The notes: generated from the sequence alone by a model not told the origin. Numbered from the stretch's first letter, positions 13,501 to 29,000 are shown. The stretch: DNA of 64,000 nt from Symbiodinium kawagutii (GCA_009767595.1 VSDK01010127.1:705007-769006), one strand, 5' to 3'. Translations and numbers: made by a program.

Positions 13501-16500
13501 ATAAAACATGGTGATTTTCCCTTGCGATGTGTTAGATTTCCAGAGTGTACAATTGCTTTGAAAACACTTCATCTGTGAGAGAAGCAGGGAAGGGTCTCAG
13601 TGCAATCGCATCAGCAACTGTGTTTCAATCCAGGTGGATCGGCTTCCCCTCATTGGTGGCTCGGAACTGAAGCTGCTACAGCTCGGACCATGTTGTCCCA
13701 AGTTTCTCATCCGAAGCTAGCTGCGCTAGCTCTTGTGTCAAGAAACTCGTCGTTGAAAGTGCAGGAGAATGCATTTTGACCCTTGCTGCAGTCGCACGCT
13801 TGTCCTTTGGGCACACATTCCTCCTGGACAAGAGAAGGATGGTCAGTATGGTCCCCAGGCAACAGCAAAGGCTCTCTTTTTCTTTCACTCCAGCCGTGTC
13901 TTCTTGTCACATCCCAACCTTTACCTTCCAAACCCACACAACTGGCCTGCCTCAACTGATTTTGGTTCACCACTCAAACTGGTTGAGAAACAGAATCCAC
14001 CACTCATTGCAGTTCAACACTCAATTCCAAGTTTGAGGATGAGGAGGTTCTGACAACATGGTCCCCCCAGCCCATAGATGGCCATGGCACCGTCGTTCTG
14101 ATCCAATTGCCCTTGGTATCGTAGCTGGGAATGTAGCAGTAGTCTTCGTCATCCGTGCAATACACTGGGCAATTCATTGGCTCCTTCAACCTTGGTTCAC
14201 AGATGGCTATGGATGAACCTACCAATTTCATGGGGGATAATAGCCAACAATAATAAGGAAAACAATGGTTCATCATGGGGGAGGCAGGGGTACAGGGTTT
14301 TGACCCATAGCCAGATGTTCACAGTTTCGGACGCCAAAACCTCAAGTACCTCAAGTTGGTGCCCTTGGTGTTCAGTTCAAATCCACCCAATGAACAGAAT
14401 ATAACAGAATAGTCTTTGCCAGGATGGATGTTCACCCATTTTTGCGCAAGAATCTCCGTATCATCGAACTGCAGTTGCTTGTGGAAGGAACTGTCCGTCC
14501 ACAGACTTCAAGCTCTTTCCCACCAAACAACTCGAATCAGCATGGCCAAGCAGCCAGAAGTCTGCCAAAGGATAGCAGTAGCTCTCGTCCCAGTATGGGT
14601 CATAGCATTCTTGACTGTTTGTTCCACACGGGCACGAGCGCGTCTGGCACAACGTGACGACCATCACAAGCTGCTCTTGTCAACAAGCCGTCGTAACGTG
14701 ACTGGATTGACTGGCATAAAACATAGCACTAATCAAGAGTTTTGTTTATAGTATCTCCAAGTTGTTGGTCTATATCAATGACATTTACAGCAATAACCAT
14801 CAACAGAATCTATCCATTCATAAGCACTAGTAAACCGCTAAGTCAATCATCAGCATCTGCACAATCTCTCGTCCAAAACACTCGAATCGCCTCCACTACA
14901 CTGGTCACCGCTGCTGTTCCAAACACATGACTGCTTCAATGAATATTCGACGGCGAATCAAGGAGGAAACATGGGGAACCCTAAGGATCGATCAGCTTCA
15001 AATGATCCCAATCCTCAGGGCACACGTGTTTATCACACTGGGGACTGACAAGGTCTGAAGGATTTCCGACTGAGGGAAGATTTGAGCACCAGTTAGTTCG
15101 CAGTTCACAGTTCACAACCTTTGGGACTTGACAGACTACGGTGACACACCAACATAGGATCATGTCCCAGAGATCCACCTAGCCCGTGACAAGCAAACAG
15201 CGGCCTAACTGGGTTTTACCAGTGCCCAAGAAAGCCAGCCACGACAAATTTCAATGGAGCACTTTGGATGGATCCCACCTCATCCATGCAGCGTTCCGAG
15301 TATGTCTCTGGATAGCCGGAGGCGTTGAAGTCAGTGATATAGCCTTAGCAGCTGGATGTGGCAAAAACCATGTCGACCTAATGATACCTGGAAAAAAAAA
15401 CATGATTCTCTGCAAAAATCTTCAGTTTTCACCAAAGGTGGCAGGTCGTCAAAGCCTTCTCCCTCATTTCACATTGAAAATAGGGCCCACGCGTTTAACG
15501 ACATGTTTCTCTCGTTTCCAAAAGCACCCTCTGTTGTTGACTGATTTCCCAGCAACCACCACAGATTTTTGTTGACAGATTCGCAATCTTTCGCATCAAC
15601 TCATTAGTAACATCTATCTGGATCCGTTTCAATCAAGGGTCAGTAAACATGGTCACTACACTACACAAGAAACTGCGTCCCGAAAACAGGAAACTCAAAT
15701 GGAACATTCCACTGTGAAATATTGAGAAGCTCACTTTGCCTATGAAGTCAATTGCAAACTTGGGGGATTAAAAAAAGATGGCTTGAATGAATTAACGTTG
15801 AGTCAGTCTAGTAAGCAGTGTTGATTTCTGGAATGGGACAATGGTTTTCCATGGTCAACAGTAATCAGCTCTTGATCCAGCAATCAATGTCGAGATGATG
15901 AATCAATCGGCAGGCAAAATGCCGGTAAGGATAGATTCTACAGAGAGGGGTCAGTGTAACAGGTAGCAAAATTTATATGGCAGTGGGTCAAAACCCTGTA
16001 CCCCTGGTTCCCATCATTGACCATTCACCATTGTTTTCCCTACTATTGTGTGTTATTATCCCTTATTATTGTTGGCAAATATTGACTCACAGCCCTATAA
16101 CAGGATGTAAAGACGCTTGGAAAAATGTGTGCACTTCATGTTGCCAGGAAATCGCCCCTCGTCTTTGGACTGCAAAATCCTTCCAAAAATCCGCAAACAG
16201 TTGAGCAAACTCACAGGGTTGCAGTTGATGAATCATGTAATTCCTACCCAGTATTGCATGAAACTATAAAATCCAAAGTGCTTAAAATCAATAGCTATAA
16301 GAGTTTGAAAGACTATAGACTAGAGCTGTAAGACCATGAAATGCATTCTACAAGAGCTAGAAGAGCTATAAACTCATACGAGTACGGGACCGGTCCTACA
16401 GGTTAAGTGACCTTCCGGGGCACACGACTGCAGTGAAACCAAGGAACACCTCTGCTGGCCCTCACTGCAAGTCACTGGGCAAGCCTGATTTTCTGGAAAG

Positions 16501-19500
16501 CACCAGTCCTGCTTGGATCCCAAGGGATTGCAAGTGGGAAGTAACCATAGTTACAAGGCCCATTATAGGGGTTAGTTCAGCTAACTTATAGGGATTATGA
16601 CCATGGTTATAACCCCAGCTGCGCATCCAAGTGCGCTTTCGCGCTCCGGACACACAGGCTGGAGGAATCTGATTGCCCTCTGGTGACATGGCAATGGAAA
16701 ATAACATGTTTTTCTTGGGGGGGACGCCCTGGAAACCCAGCTACAAATGGTGGATGGTACTCTGCCAGGTTGGTTTACCCGAGTGCAATTAATCATTGCT
16801 AAGCAAGTAGATACAAATCATACAAATCTACATGTTTCCTTGACAAGTTGGCACTGTGAAACAAGCAAGTAGGACAGGAGAAGGATGCAAAATGTAGAAA
16901 TTCAAAATGTGAAAAGTGGATTTGCATGAACTTGCGACGGGAGCTCCCAATGCTGAGATTCTGTAACAACAGCTTGTGAGAACAGCGGGGTGTTTTTTGT
17001 TCAGTTCTTACGAGAACAACGCTGCAACGTTACGAAGATCAGCTACCAGTGCCCGACGGACAGCCAGCTTAACGACTTCGGTGCCATGGCTTGAAGCCTG
17101 CCCTGCTCACCAGTGATGCCCTGGCCCTGTCCTGTTCGTAACCCCACTCATCGGTCCATTTGCATGGCTTGGCGTTGGCACCACATGGGCATGTCTCACT
17201 CACGTTGGCGCAAACTTCTTGGACAGGGCTCTCCCAGTCCTTGGAATTCTGCGTTTTGATCTCGTGAACCAGGTTGGGGGCAAGCCGAGGATTAGTTGTT
17301 GTGGCTATCATACCAGGACAATAGCTATCAACAGCTATACTGGAGGATCACGGAAGAACAGTTTCATAAGCAAAAGATCGACAAGAACCAAAGTGAATGT
17401 AAGCGTATTCAGTGGTCACATGCTGGCGACCTGATCTATATCCAGTAGCAGGGGCACCCTGGATCCAGTGCAGCCAGGCATCGTAATCACCTGGCACCGG
17501 CCGGTTATCGAGGGGAAGTTACTGCCAGCAACTGGCCTAAACAGTGATCATTGTTGGATCATTCTTCGGATTTCTTCTGGTGCTTCTAAGAAACCACATT
17601 TACTATCATGTACTATCAATTTATACGTATAAGTATACATCATGTATATCTATGCATGCATGTATAGACAGAGCGGAAAGACAGAAAAGAGAGAGAGAGA
17701 GACCTGGAAGAGATGTACATTCCATACGAATCAAATTCCGAAATCAGATAAATTCAATATCCATAATGGATTATTTGATGAAAAACATAAGTACCCATCA
17801 CTGGTTCAAAGTCACCCACATCTTCCGGGCAAAGGATGCTGCTTCACAACTTGTCACTTCGTCGCCTTCCGGAGTGAAGGACACAGGGTAGCAGTACTTC
17901 TCGTCTGCCCCGCAAGTGATTGGGCAGCCGTAGTAGGCCGCTTCGCAATAGGACCAGCCGTCGAAGGTGCCTCAAAGAATGTGATGTTTGGAAGCCTCTT
18001 ACTGTGGCTGGTTGGTAGTCTTAAGACAGACCCTTCTGAAGTACTTGTGGTGGAACTAGCATTTGAGGAGCATCATGGATGGTGACAAAATGTGATACAT
18101 AGCATCGAAAGTCGAAGCTCCTAAAATGGGCAAGAGCCTTTACTGTACATCATCAGAGTGGTGTTATATCAACAGTGGCCCGAGTGTCAACCAAGTGTTG
18201 CATCGATTTTGATCCACAACGGCCACAACAACGGTGTACCAGCTTGAGCATCCAAACAAGCAGTGCCGTACACAACCACTGGTCTGGGTCTCACAATACG
18301 ATAACAATCACCACCTAAGACTGGTTAGTGGCTACGACTATTCCTGAAATAAGGAACACAATAATTCAGCAAAGAATGAACAAATAGGAACATTTGTATA
18401 ATGGAATCAGATTAGAATAGGAAAAACCATGCATCTTCCCAATGCATATCACAACAGGAGCTCCCAATTCTGAACCATATTCACCAATCAGTTTAGAACA
18501 GGAATATATATTTGTAAAATGACAAATGGTGACCGGTTGATTAAGCCATTCCCAGCCATTTTGCTTGTCTTGCTATCAACAATGGTGACGATGGATTTGT
18601 CAAGCAGGAGTTCTGGGTTGTTAGTAAACTATTTGTCAGTCAACCAGGGGTAAACTATTTGTCAGTGGGTCAAAACCCATTATCCCCCTTCTTATTCCCT
18701 ATTATTGTTGGTTGTTCTCCCCATGATTGGTTGGTTAAAGCCTTGACCCATAGCCATTGATTCGGTACACAAATAGTTTCGGCGCAACCTGCCGGTGCTG
18801 CTCACCCCCGCTGGGACAATAGCACCAGCTGCTGGTCACCCAGATACACTTCACGGTGTTGTCGCCACATGGGCAGTCCTCGCCCTGGGGAGCGCACTTA
18901 TCAACGCCACTCACGTAGTTGCCTCGCCAGGGTGCCACCGTTGTGTGTTTGAGCTGATTGGATTGGGGAGAACGATCTGATCCAGTTGATCTCTGGAGGA
19001 AATCTGGCCAAAAATGTGACCGCCATTGATATCCAAACCTTGAGGGTAAGGAACTTGTTCATGATCAACCACACCCCCTGAGGGAAAAACCTTCAGGGGA
19101 CAGATCAAACATGACAAGGATGTTCACCAGGGCCACAGGATCGAAGCACAGCACGCCTGTTGTGTCATAGTTGTCCATCCAGCACATCTGCTGTTCCGAG
19201 GTGCAAACTTCCGGGCACTCTTCCTGAGGGGGTCATCGCTGCTGGCACCCAAGTGGTGCCAAACGAAGATGACTACCATGATCCCTGGCACGAGCCCACT
19301 GCCTGACTGCTGTGCATGGACTGCTGATTCCAGAATTTCGTTGGGATTTCTCCAAGATGCACCAAATATGTCCTAGTCCATCCCCAATGTCAAGATATGA
19401 CAAGTGTCCTGGTCCTCAACAAATCTCTATTTTTCTGAACCACTACTGCTTTCACAAGTGGATGATAGATTTACTGTCCAAATCAGGTGGTGACAACCAG

Positions 19501-20032
19501 CGTTCGCGCAACAATCAACCGTCGGTTTTGAGGATCTCCAATGTTTTGAACCTCTTGTCAGTTGGGATCTCACAATGAAAACACGCACAACAAACGGCAG
19601 TATCAGTCTGCAAACGAGCTTTTCATGGGTTCTCCGAATGCGCCAGAAAATGCCTTGGTACCAGGAAATCAGGTCCAGGAATGAGCTGTTGCTGACATGT
19701 CCAAGGATCTGTCACTGGGACGCATTCCGCAAAATCACCTTCCCCACACTTCTTGGCGGTGTCGTTGTTGCAAATCACCGGGCAATACCAATCTTCCGGA
19801 TCTGGTTCGGCGTAACCAAGTTTTGAAGGCGCTGGCAGGGGATCGACAAGGGATGGGTGATGGATGGTGTCCCTAAGAACGGTTCCACCATACCTAAGAA
19901 TGGGTGTCCTGTAAAAATGACTTGAAGATGCACCCACCTCAAACCGAAAGTTTTCAACACGAAGATTGATCAGGTCAGTGATCAAAAGGTATATTGTTCA
20001 GATTCGTGTTGGCATCCAATTTATCCCGCATC

Positions 20033-20075
<43 letters not shown>

Positions 20076-23000
20076 GAAGGTTGATTTTGCACAACTTATG
20101 CTCTTGCGCAGCTGGTGCCTGTCTTGGTGTAGCAGTACTCCGTCCATGTCATGAAGCCATCCGAATCAAATCCTGCGAGACGGGCCGGCAGCCGCTTCAT
20201 ACAACCCTGGAAGCAGTGCAGGCGGTCCTACTAGGTAGCACCAGTTTTGCGTCTCGTAGTTGCAAACCAAAGGGCCTCGCACTATCGGCAGTATCCGGGC
20301 TTCACTCTTGCAGCGACCAGTGAGTTTTCCACCTCCCCCCAAAAAGGAAGGGGCTTTGGCTACAAACCGATGCCCTTCTAAAACCATCCCTGATCTGGGT
20401 GTTTCCAACAAAAAATGCACCAACAAAAAAGATGCTGGTTTCCCGACAAAGAAGGCTTAGAGTACCCTTTTGAACAGTACATCACAATAATCTTGCCACA
20501 CCGAGTAGCAAGCATCTCCATACCACTCTTTTGCATAGCGTCCTGCGAGGCACAATTCAGAATGTCTCCGTTGAAATGGCTAAAAAATCAAATGCCAAAG
20601 GATGTTTCCTACTAATTGACAATCCTTTGTATGAAAGAATTCAATTGCAGGTCTATGTATGATTTCAAAAAAATTGAAGGATGGTCATTTGCTGCCTCTG
20701 AGTCATCTCGGCTACAAGAATGGGAGGCAAAACAAAGGTGTTCAAGTCAACACTGGGCAAATCCCAAATGGCTACTAAGTCTTCGTCAGACCAAACAGCT
20801 GCAGAGCTACCCTCAGCCAACAACTGATCAACCCAAACAGCCGCCAATGGTTACAGCACCTCTTTGTCATGCTGTTTTGACAGAGAAACCAGCTAATCGA
20901 TATGGTCCGGTTCTAATAAGTTTCTCAATGTTTCTACAATCACTAAGTGATCTTTGCCAGCTAATTTCTCAATATTTATCACAACACATGGCTTGTTTCC
21001 CCCTGGTTCCCCCTGGTTCCCCCATCATTAACCATCGTTTCCCTATTGTTGGTGATTCTGCCCCATGAAAGGTGGTTGATTGATATTGACCCAGCTCGCC
21101 ATATCACCACCTCTTCATCCCCCATAGTACCCTGCCACCCTGCGCGGTTGATCTGCTCCTCGCATGCGAGTTCGTCACTTTCACAGGTGCAGCCGTCAGA
21201 GGTGCCGCAGCTCATGTTGCCGGAGTGGTGCCAGCCTGAGACCCAGCAGTGGAAGTCGCAAGATCTTTAGGGACGAAAACCGCTATAGTCACTAAAACTG
21301 GTTCAGAAACACCAGTGCAGATCATGAGTTATTACATCTGGTAGAATTAGAATTGATATATGTGGTCAATCAAAGTGTTTCTTTGCTGGAGGTCTTGATG
21401 CAAGTGAAATGTATAATGACACTCTTGCATTAGGCAATTACGTATGCAAATTCATGTGGGTTAAAAGTGGTATCCCTGTGCAAAGTCTCTCTGTTCAAGA
21501 TCACCTTGCAGGATCCTTCAACAAGATCCCTGTGCGATGACCTCTCTAGAAGATTCCTGTGGAAAGCAAGACTCAAGCTCTTGCAAGGCACTCTGTACAA
21601 GATCTCGATACAAGATCCCGGTATAAGACAAGGCATGTGCACAAGCTTTCTGCACAAGACCTTGTACAATGAAGTGCCATCGCTGCCGAAGATCTTTGCC
21701 AAAGATCTCTGCACAAGATCTCTCCAGAAGGTCTACGAAAACGTTTATACAAGAGAAATGCAGAAGGATACGACAGGATCTCTAAACAAGCAGTACAAGG
21801 ATTCCCCTACAAAATCCCTCAGTGGTCCTCAACTGAAACATCTCTCTACACCCCCAAAATCAGTTAGTCCTAAGCCACAAGAATCCTGAATAAACTGTGC
21901 AGCACATGACCAGTTAAGGCTGATTGAAAGCTCAACCTTTCTGCAGCTGATTCCTTGGAATTGGATCGGCTTTTCGAGTGCTTGAACTCTGACGAGAAAC
22001 ACTCGGTTGCGCCGCCGCAGTCCAATGGGCAACTGTACTCCTTGCTTTCACACCAGGAATAGCCTGCAGGGATTGCCAAAATACCAAGACGCTGCAAAAA
22101 TGCCATGTCCTAGTCGATGGTTTGCAGTCAAGCGTCACCTCTGATTTATACCAACCAACTTGAGAATATAGCTTGAAAATATACCAACCAGCTTTTACTG
22201 GACCTACCAACCAACCAACTAACGATCTTTCCAGTGATGAAGTATACCATGCAGCTCCTCTCACTTTCAAGCTGTGCTTAGGCAACACCTGAGCTTTCAC
22301 AGCGCAAGGCACCCGGACCACCCGCAGCTGCCTTCACTGGTGCACTTGTGCTCCCACTCAGCGTTGCAAGGGCAACCTTCGTCCACGGGCGCGCAGCTCT
22401 CCTGCAAGAGACATCAGCGGTGGAAGAGCTGCGCTGGACGTGATACGTGGCACTACCATCCGATAATCAGAACGAGGTTATGACATACGATTTTTATGAA
22501 GCTAGATAATGAAACACCATCAAACATGCCAACTTTTTAGATCTTGGTGAATCGATATGAGGTCAAGGACTACTAACGAGAATGGTTCCATACCAAGCAA
22601 TGATGGTGGTGGTATGTATGGCTGCAGCCCGCAACGGCACAAGCGTTCCCATGTCCTCCCACTCAGCTTCATAGTCAATGAATCCAGAAGCATCGTACGG
22701 AATGGCATAGCAATAGTGCCTCAGGGAGCTTGGCATGTCACACCAATTGGATCCAACTGGATATTCATCATGGAAAGTTATAGAAATTGAGTGACTCATT
22801 GATCATTGAGTACAAGCAAAGTCTCGAATTCTTGCTTGAAGATCTGAAAGCCCAAACGATCAGAATCATTAGAGCAAACCCCCATCTGACACACAGGATA
22901 TGGCCGGCCCACAACTGAAAATGCCCCAAAATGATACCCGGTTCCATGCAACTTCTGCAGTCACAATTTGAGCTAAGGCACTCGTCCTCCTTGCAGGAAA

Positions 23001-26000
23001 GGGGGCAGGACTGACCGCCATGTGTGGATTGGCAGTAGCTCCCCCACGACGTAGTGCACAGCTCCTGCACTTCTCAGCCGCCAGTGGTCCCAGGTGAATG
23101 TTGAGGTGTTCTATGGGCATGTGTCATAGTGGTACCCCCACAACCAAGGTTTTCCGAAGCAAAATGATCATTGGCTTTGGTGGGTTCGTAGTCACCCAAT
23201 TTTGGCACATACCCAAAGAACCTCCTCGTAGAAATGGTATCGATCAACCAGGGTTTTTGAATGTTTTTGATATCACCCAAGCCTTGTTTTGGCAACGGGA
23301 TTTCCGAAAGAGATCAGCATACAGTGGTTCCAAACGACCGTGACATATTGGAATGCTTGAAAGACATGTTGTGCCACTTGCGATAAAAACCATTCAAAAC
23401 GCGCATATGTGATGGGGATTCATGGGATGAATCAACCAGCTAACCTATCAGCCATCCTATCAAACCAACCGGCCAATCAACCAGCCAGCCAACCAGCTTC
23501 CTGGCAGTTGATTGCGTCCAAAGGAGAGTATGAGTATGAGTTTGTTGCTGCCCCAAAATGTTGCGCTGCCTAAACGTGGCAATACCTTGGACAATGATAG
23601 CTGGGACCTAGCCGATCAACCGTTTTTCACGAACTCTCACTTGTCACTTGACACCTCAGCGCTTCATTGTTTCCACTGCTTCATCAGTGTTGCGTTTCTG
23701 ATGGCTCCAGGGGGTTGTAGGCAACAGTGGACCCTAGAGTCTTCCACTTCAACAGTAATCATGTTGTGCTCCCCATGTTCCTCGTTTCAATGCCCATAGA
23801 TCAAAGAAATGATCACACTTGATCACACTCGATCACACTTGACCAGATTGCACTACCTGTTCTATCCTGGACTCTTATAATCAACTACCATGGCAATGCC
23901 AAGTGTGGCTTGGCATGAACCAAGCCTGCACTGAGCCAACAGACCCGGTCGGGTCTCCTCATATTCTGGGACACATGGGCAGGTGCTGTTCCAAGGGTGA
24001 CAGCTCCTGAGGTGGCTGAACTTCTGGGGCAGTGGGTCAGTTCACCCCATACCCCTGGTTCCCCCACTATCAACCATTGTTTTCCCTATGAAATGGTTGG
24101 TGGTTACTCATCATTATTGGTTGATTAATATTGACCCATAGCTATTTCTCAAAGGTGGTCTTGTAATGTGACTGAGCCAGGTTCATTGGGTCAGTTTCAT
24201 GAAACACGAGTTGACGAAGTGTTTCAGAGCTAAACATCAGCTTTCCTTTTCCTTGTGAGCCCGTTGGCATGCCCCGACTAAGAATGCAATCATGACCTCA
24301 GCTCTGACCCAAAGAATGCAATCATGACTGGTCAAAACTCAATGGGAATCATGTTTGGGACCCAGTTTCTTCCGTAAAGCCAAACAGCGCAATTCTCAAG
24401 TCTACGAATTCTCCGATAATACTCCATGACGATTTGACACTGGTTTATGATGAACGGTTTATGACTCTTAATGTTTGGTTGATTATGCCCAGTATTGTTT
24501 GAGGACTCTGGGTTTGGGTCAATGGTCGCCGTGGCTGTCACTTGTCATTAAAATCTTAGCCCGTTTGATCTTCCAAATTGATCCAAATTCAGAGAAATCC
24601 ACAGAAATTGATCCACATTGATCCAAATTGTTAATCACAGCATTTCACAGAACAACACCTCCGGGACTGCTTGGAATGTGTGATGGCCAAAGCCAGCGTG
24701 GCCGCCAGAGTGTCTTACACAACCTCGAAAATCACAAAAACACTGCAGTGTAGTTGGTCTTCGTACCATGTAAAACGATGTGCTTGCACTCTTCCTGCTG
24801 TGTATCTTTCCGACATTACAAAAGTCAGTCTCTATAGTACTACTGTTGACCGCAAAACTTGGCGACTTAATTTGATAGGCGGCTATTTTACATCCATTTG
24901 TGGGTCTCTTTAGCAAGGGTGTGTTTCATGATGATAGGTGCTACAATGGGTTTGCCAATGATGGTACGCACATATATACGGTATTTGTATGAACATGTAT
25001 ACTTTATTTGTATGGCCTGCTATGATTCAACTTTCACGTACTACACAATCATACATACAGATTGTACATCAAGGATCATCAAGGAATAGCGATGCTTCGG
25101 ATGACTTTTTGCTTTCACAGCTTGCTGCCAACCATCGTGGCACCCGTCTAGGCAAGCATCTGAACACCTGGCACCGACCAATCTGGTTCACCGGTGGACA
25201 AATAGGTCAGCTGGTGGCAAACCTGGCGCTGTGGTGGGGAGGGGCAGTCCCGCAACGGGTGGGCCTTCGAGCGTGGGTTCACAGCTCAAATCTGGTGCGT
25301 TGAAGGTCGGTGGTTTCTCAAGCCATAGGGGACCCCCAAAATGGTTGGTTTACTATAAATCGTTAATCAAATTCATTATTTATCTGTTCAAGCAAAAACA
25401 GGCCATCAATGGCCATCGTCATCAGGCTGCAACTCGACCAATTTGGAGGGTTCAACCAGCTGATTTGACATATGCCTAGGCTGTTCTCTCGTCTTGTCGG
25501 GAGCTGCACCTACTGGGTTTTCATCAAACCTGACATTCACTCCTTCTGCCACATGCCCAGTGGCACCTACTGACCTCTGGCCGGCTCACCTACTCAGTTT
25601 TTTGACATATAGTATACGCTTTTACGTTTTCATCTGTTCACGCAAACGTACGTCGTGTATAGTTCGTACACGCCAGCGCGCTGATGCCACCTCCAGCTAT
25701 CATGCGCAGCTGTGCTTCCACTACAATTCACCAGCAAAGGAGTTGACCCCATTTGACCACTCCTCATCTGCCGCCTGCTCTTCGACACCGCACTCCAGTG
25801 GGCATGGATATGTCTTGGGAGTGCACCAGCTGTAGCCCCAGGAGTCAGTACACTTCTCTTCCCACTTTTCGTCCTGAGGAGTTGTTGGCATCTGGCAACC
25901 TGCCACATTTTGGCCGCCTAACAACTCCATACTACTCAACCTTTTCATCCATCGTTCATCAGGTCCGCAAGTTTCTTGATTCCCTGCTTTCAATGTGTAG

Positions 26001-29000
26001 GGTAGGCGCCTTCTTCTCCATCATTCTCCCCTCACAAAATCTTGTGCCACCCTTCGGCAGCTCGAGACATCTTCAAACTCATTGGAAGCGGACACTCAGA
26101 TGTGAACCCTAATCCTACTGGCAGGTTTTCTAGGCGGCTCCTACATTGGATTCACACCGTAAGCACCATAGTTTACGAACCAAAAATGATGCGGCATGCT
26201 GCGACAATGCAGAGCGTACACAGTACTTGGACCTGGATGATCGTCCCAATGGTGTAAACCACTAAGCTATGGCAGTTGTTAAGCAGCTGCTGAGTGGGAT
26301 GATCATCCAAGATCATCCAGGTAGGTATGAGTTCAAGCGTCGCAAGGGCAGCCAGTCGTCGCGTTGGCACAGAACTGGTTGGATTGAGCCTCCCAGTCCA
26401 CATTTCCTGCGGCATTGAGTCTGAGTGGAGGTGTTCATAGCTATGCTGGGACCCCACAACTAGCCACACATAGAAATTCCAACGATGATGAAATCACCAC
26501 AATGTTCAGTATAGGAATTCCAATGATGAAATCATCATGTTCAGTATAGGGAAACCACGAGTCGTGGGAGGGTACACCATTCCAGGGTAGATGTGGTGAA
26601 TGATGCTCCAACAAACAAACCAAAGTCCTTGGAGTTTGATCCTGTTTGAAGCGTCTTGTGCCTCCCACCTGAAGATCGTTCTGTGTTGTGAACATGGATG
26701 CCTTTGCGAATAACACATTTACACTACTGTTCCTAACCAGGAAGTGGTGGTTTCTTAAATTAGCGATACCCACGAAATGGTTGGTTTATTACCTTTCCAA
26801 ATGCTTAACATTGGATGATTTGGGGGTACCCCTACTTTGAGAAACACCCAAGGGTCTGGCAGTCCTTCCGAATCATAGGCGTAGGAGTAGCAATATATCT
26901 CCTCGTAGGTGCACGTGACTGGGCAACTGCCCCATGATTTGTCCCAGCAATAGGCCGACCACTCGTCCTTGCAAACTTCTTCCTGGGAGAACACGAGTCA
27001 AAGCGAAGGGTGCTTGATTGAGCATGGTTCACTTTCTTTCTTTCTGGGCTTCAAAGGGTCTAGTCCTTGCAGCCTAAGCATGGTTCACACCTTTGAAAAA
27101 GAAAAAAAACTAATTGCATCATGCATCTCTAATCAAAATGCTCATTGCTCAATGCTGATTTCCCACCAGACAAAGATCCCTTTCTTTCTCCCAAAGCCAC
27201 CCCTGGTCGTCCCTCCGAGAGGAATGGACATCTAGGTTCAAATCAAGGCTGGCCAGAGCCAGGCTCACCATGCTTATGCAGAGAAAGTCTGGACACCTGC
27301 GAACGTGTACAGATCCCTGCGCTAACCACCAATAGTGGCAGCTTACCGAACCCCGTACCCAGCTACCGGGATATCCCACGATGTCAAGAATGAGTGGTTC
27401 CAAAACTTGCTGTGCCTTGGGGAAGTGCGGGCCCAATGTATGGGGAAGTCAGTAGATCAGCCTGGTCTTCCCCATACACGAAATCTCACGCAAATGATCT
27501 CTCTGCAAGCAAGTTTCCGTCTCCTCGTCACCTCAACATGCAGACTTTCCACAAGTAAAGCACTGGTTCAAACTTAGAAAAGATTGAAAAGTGAAAATTT
27601 AGGAAAATGATTAATTAGTAACTTATGATTAGATTAGAAAATCTAAGAAAGATCGAAAGGTCCAACCTTGGACCAGGATGCGATGCCTATCTGCTGCGAG
27701 GTCACAGTCTACGTCGAAGGGATCATAGCAGCCCTCCGATTTCGGCGTGCAGGTCTGGCAGAGCTGGGCATCACTGCTGGGTCATGGGGAAGATCTCTGG
27801 TGGTTTTGATGGAGTTGAGACACTTGGGTGTTGTGTCGACTCGAAAATCGCTACATCCATTGACTTCCATCATCCAAAAACTGGGCACACACAATTGAAA
27901 TCAATTGACATCTCATCAGTTCCATCATCCAAAAACTGGGCACACACAATTGAATCATCCTTTTTCGCAAATTCATGATACCTCCGGCACCCAACGATTT
28001 CCCGCACTGAGAATCTTTATGTCTGCAGCATGGTCAGTCACACCTTGTAGCCGTAGCTTTCGCACTCGACCTCCCACTGTTGGTTGCATGGGCATCCCTC
28101 ATCGTAGGTCGCACAGGTGTAGTTGAAGACCTCTTTCAGGTTGGCAATGCCAGCCCCCCTCTTCATCCCGGCATATGCTGGCAGACCCGAGGGAACCCAC
28201 CACAATGCTTCGCAGCTTAGCAAGTATACTAGAATTTTGATAGTTGAAATGCAAAGTACTTCATATCACATCATATCACTACTAATGAAGGCATGATTCA
28301 TCAATCGTAGTTTCCTATGTTCAAATAATCGGCAGTCATGATTGCTGGGATTTTCAAGAAGCTTCTCGCATCTGGCAGCCTGATATGTGGCGTCCCAGTC
28401 AATCTCGCCGTCGTCCGAGTAGACCATCGGATAGCAATACATTTCGGGGCATTCGAGGAAACCTGCGGTCTCAGGATTCCGAGGTTTGGATGAAGCGGGT
28501 GCTTCTCAAGTCATAGGGGTACCCCCCCAATCATCCCGTTGAGTAACATGTTTATGTAGGCATAAACCATCCATTTTTATCCATTTTTGGGGTCCCCTAT
28601 TTTGAGAAACCAACGATCATGATCAGATTTGCATGGATATCATGGGAGGCTTGTATGCCACTGAAGTGGGCGTTGAGTTTGCAGCTCAGATTCACTGAGA
28701 ATTTAGAGCAAAGGCATTTCTCCAGGTGACCATACTATTCACCAGCTTTTCAGCATTATCAGAAGCCAGCATTAAGCATCATTACTCTCTGGGAATCCAA
28801 GCTGGAAGCAAAACAAAGAATCACGATATAACATTCGTCAACCAGCAAAACAACGGGGGATTTTCCTCGCAACCAACGGTCAGGGACCGTCAGAGTGTAG
28901 GCTTCCATGAAGGCATTTTCAACTATCGTGAGTAAAGATGAGCCATCCTTTACCATTTGACCGTCTCCATGCAACAAACGCTTGGTTTCCTGGACATGAG

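Noticed and set aside
21467..21889. 140-codon plus-strand frame
   Set aside because: Spans the degenerate ACAAGATCTCTGC repeat and has no recognisable protein features.
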